Assembly: GCA_002354135.1 (NCBI GenBank)
Contig: DEKZ01000023.1
Span: 4,309 to 36,554, forward strand
Direction of reading: 5' to 3'
Length of the DNA: 32,246 bases
Source: Massilia sp. UBA2709
GTDB lineage: Bacteria > Pseudomonadota > Gammaproteobacteria > Burkholderiales > Burkholderiaceae_D
Under the pieces are notes generated by a model that was not told the DNA's origin, did not search any database, and saw only the letters and a list, made by a program, of their open reading frames with translations. The translations under genes and the position numbers were made by a program. This document shows positions 32,097 to 32,246 of the stretch, one piece after another (the first letter of the stretch is position 1; the number at the start of each line of letters is the position of its first letter).

Positions 32097-32246
32097 GTGG
32101 GCGGTCAATCGTTTGTGGGGTGCGGGCGCGGCCAGCCGGGCCGTGTCTTCGGCCAGCTTGAAGATGCTGACGGCGTGCGCCAGTTGCGCCGCCTGCGCCT
32201 GCATCGAGGCGGCGGCGGCCGCCGCTTCCTCGACCAGGGCGGCGTT
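32094..32246 (-). CDS. Methyl-accepting chemotaxis protein, C-terminal end (5' part outside window)
   Basis: Fifty residues up to a TAG stop at 32094-32096. The sequence NAALVEEAAAAAASMQAQAAQLAHAV is the conserved end of the MCP signalling domain, followed by the usual SIFKL segment and a proline/alanine-rich tail ending in KRLTAH. The sensory and membrane parts lie beyond the right edge. The stop codon is built from the TA at the MITE boundary plus the first G of the MITE. Confidence 0.88.
   Translation of the reverse strand, partial: NAALVEEAAAAAASMQAQAAQLAHAVSIFKLAEDTARLAAPAPHKRLTAH

Overview
The window is a GC-rich stretch of a bacterial chromosome that looks like a betaproteobacterium, most likely Burkholderiales/Oxalobacteraceae (Massilia-, Duganella- or Janthinobacterium-like). 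This assignment is inferred from the gene order mnmG-rsmG-parA-parB-atpIBEFHAGD, consensus parS sites, a PutA without a DNA-binding domain beside an Lrp-type regulator, and short GTAG-type palindromic repeats; no database search was possible.

Layout. (1) 1-5866: the ATP synthase operon on the minus strand (atpI, B, E, F, H, A, G and part of atpD), driven by a near-consensus promoter at 5931-5960. (2) 6373-10807: the chromosome-maintenance and tRNA/rRNA-modification cluster mnmG-rsmG-parA-parB, also minus, with three parS sites at 10897-11021 and a phased array of 11-bp near-palindromes upstream of parA. (3) 11037-13093: a TSUP-family membrane permease and a divergent iron-type alcohol dehydrogenase. 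(4) 13109-18885: a six-gene minus-strand operon for a LivGFKHM-type ABC importer whose last gene is an epoxide-hydrolase-like enzyme. (5) 19135-21846: a nitronate monooxygenase/GMC oxidoreductase gene pair. (6) 21847-23379: 1.5 kb with no convincing gene, packed with DnaA boxes; I read it as the chromosomal replication origin. (7) 23380-29748: mtnN, then ald and putA (alanine and proline catabolism) with a divergent Lrp/AsnC regulator. (8) 29857-32246: a LysR regulator, a small membrane protein, a secreted chalcone-isomerase-like protein, a 161-bp MITE, and the 3' end of a chemotaxis receptor gene.

The main discovery candidate is the origin. Three diverged copies of one module start at 21989, 22398 and 23051. 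Each has a head-to-head pair of DnaA boxes with an 8-bp gap, a third box-like motif, a CGTAAAC motif exactly 33 bp before a perfect TTATCCACA, and then a CTA-trinucleotide tract resembling the DnaA-trio of the basal unwinding system. The first box and the TTATCCACA lie 159, 158 and 158 bp apart. Nearly all genes to the left are transcribed away from this site, and parS lies 11 kb away, as expected near an origin.

Other signals not explained by genes: two hairpins with a shared CATGGCTGCGTT loop in the leaders of ald and putA, the second followed by an attenuator-like hairpin; REP-like palindromes whose arms differ between copies but stay self-complementary; a composite palindrome between livK and livH; and a MITE inserted exactly at the stop codon of a chemotaxis gene.
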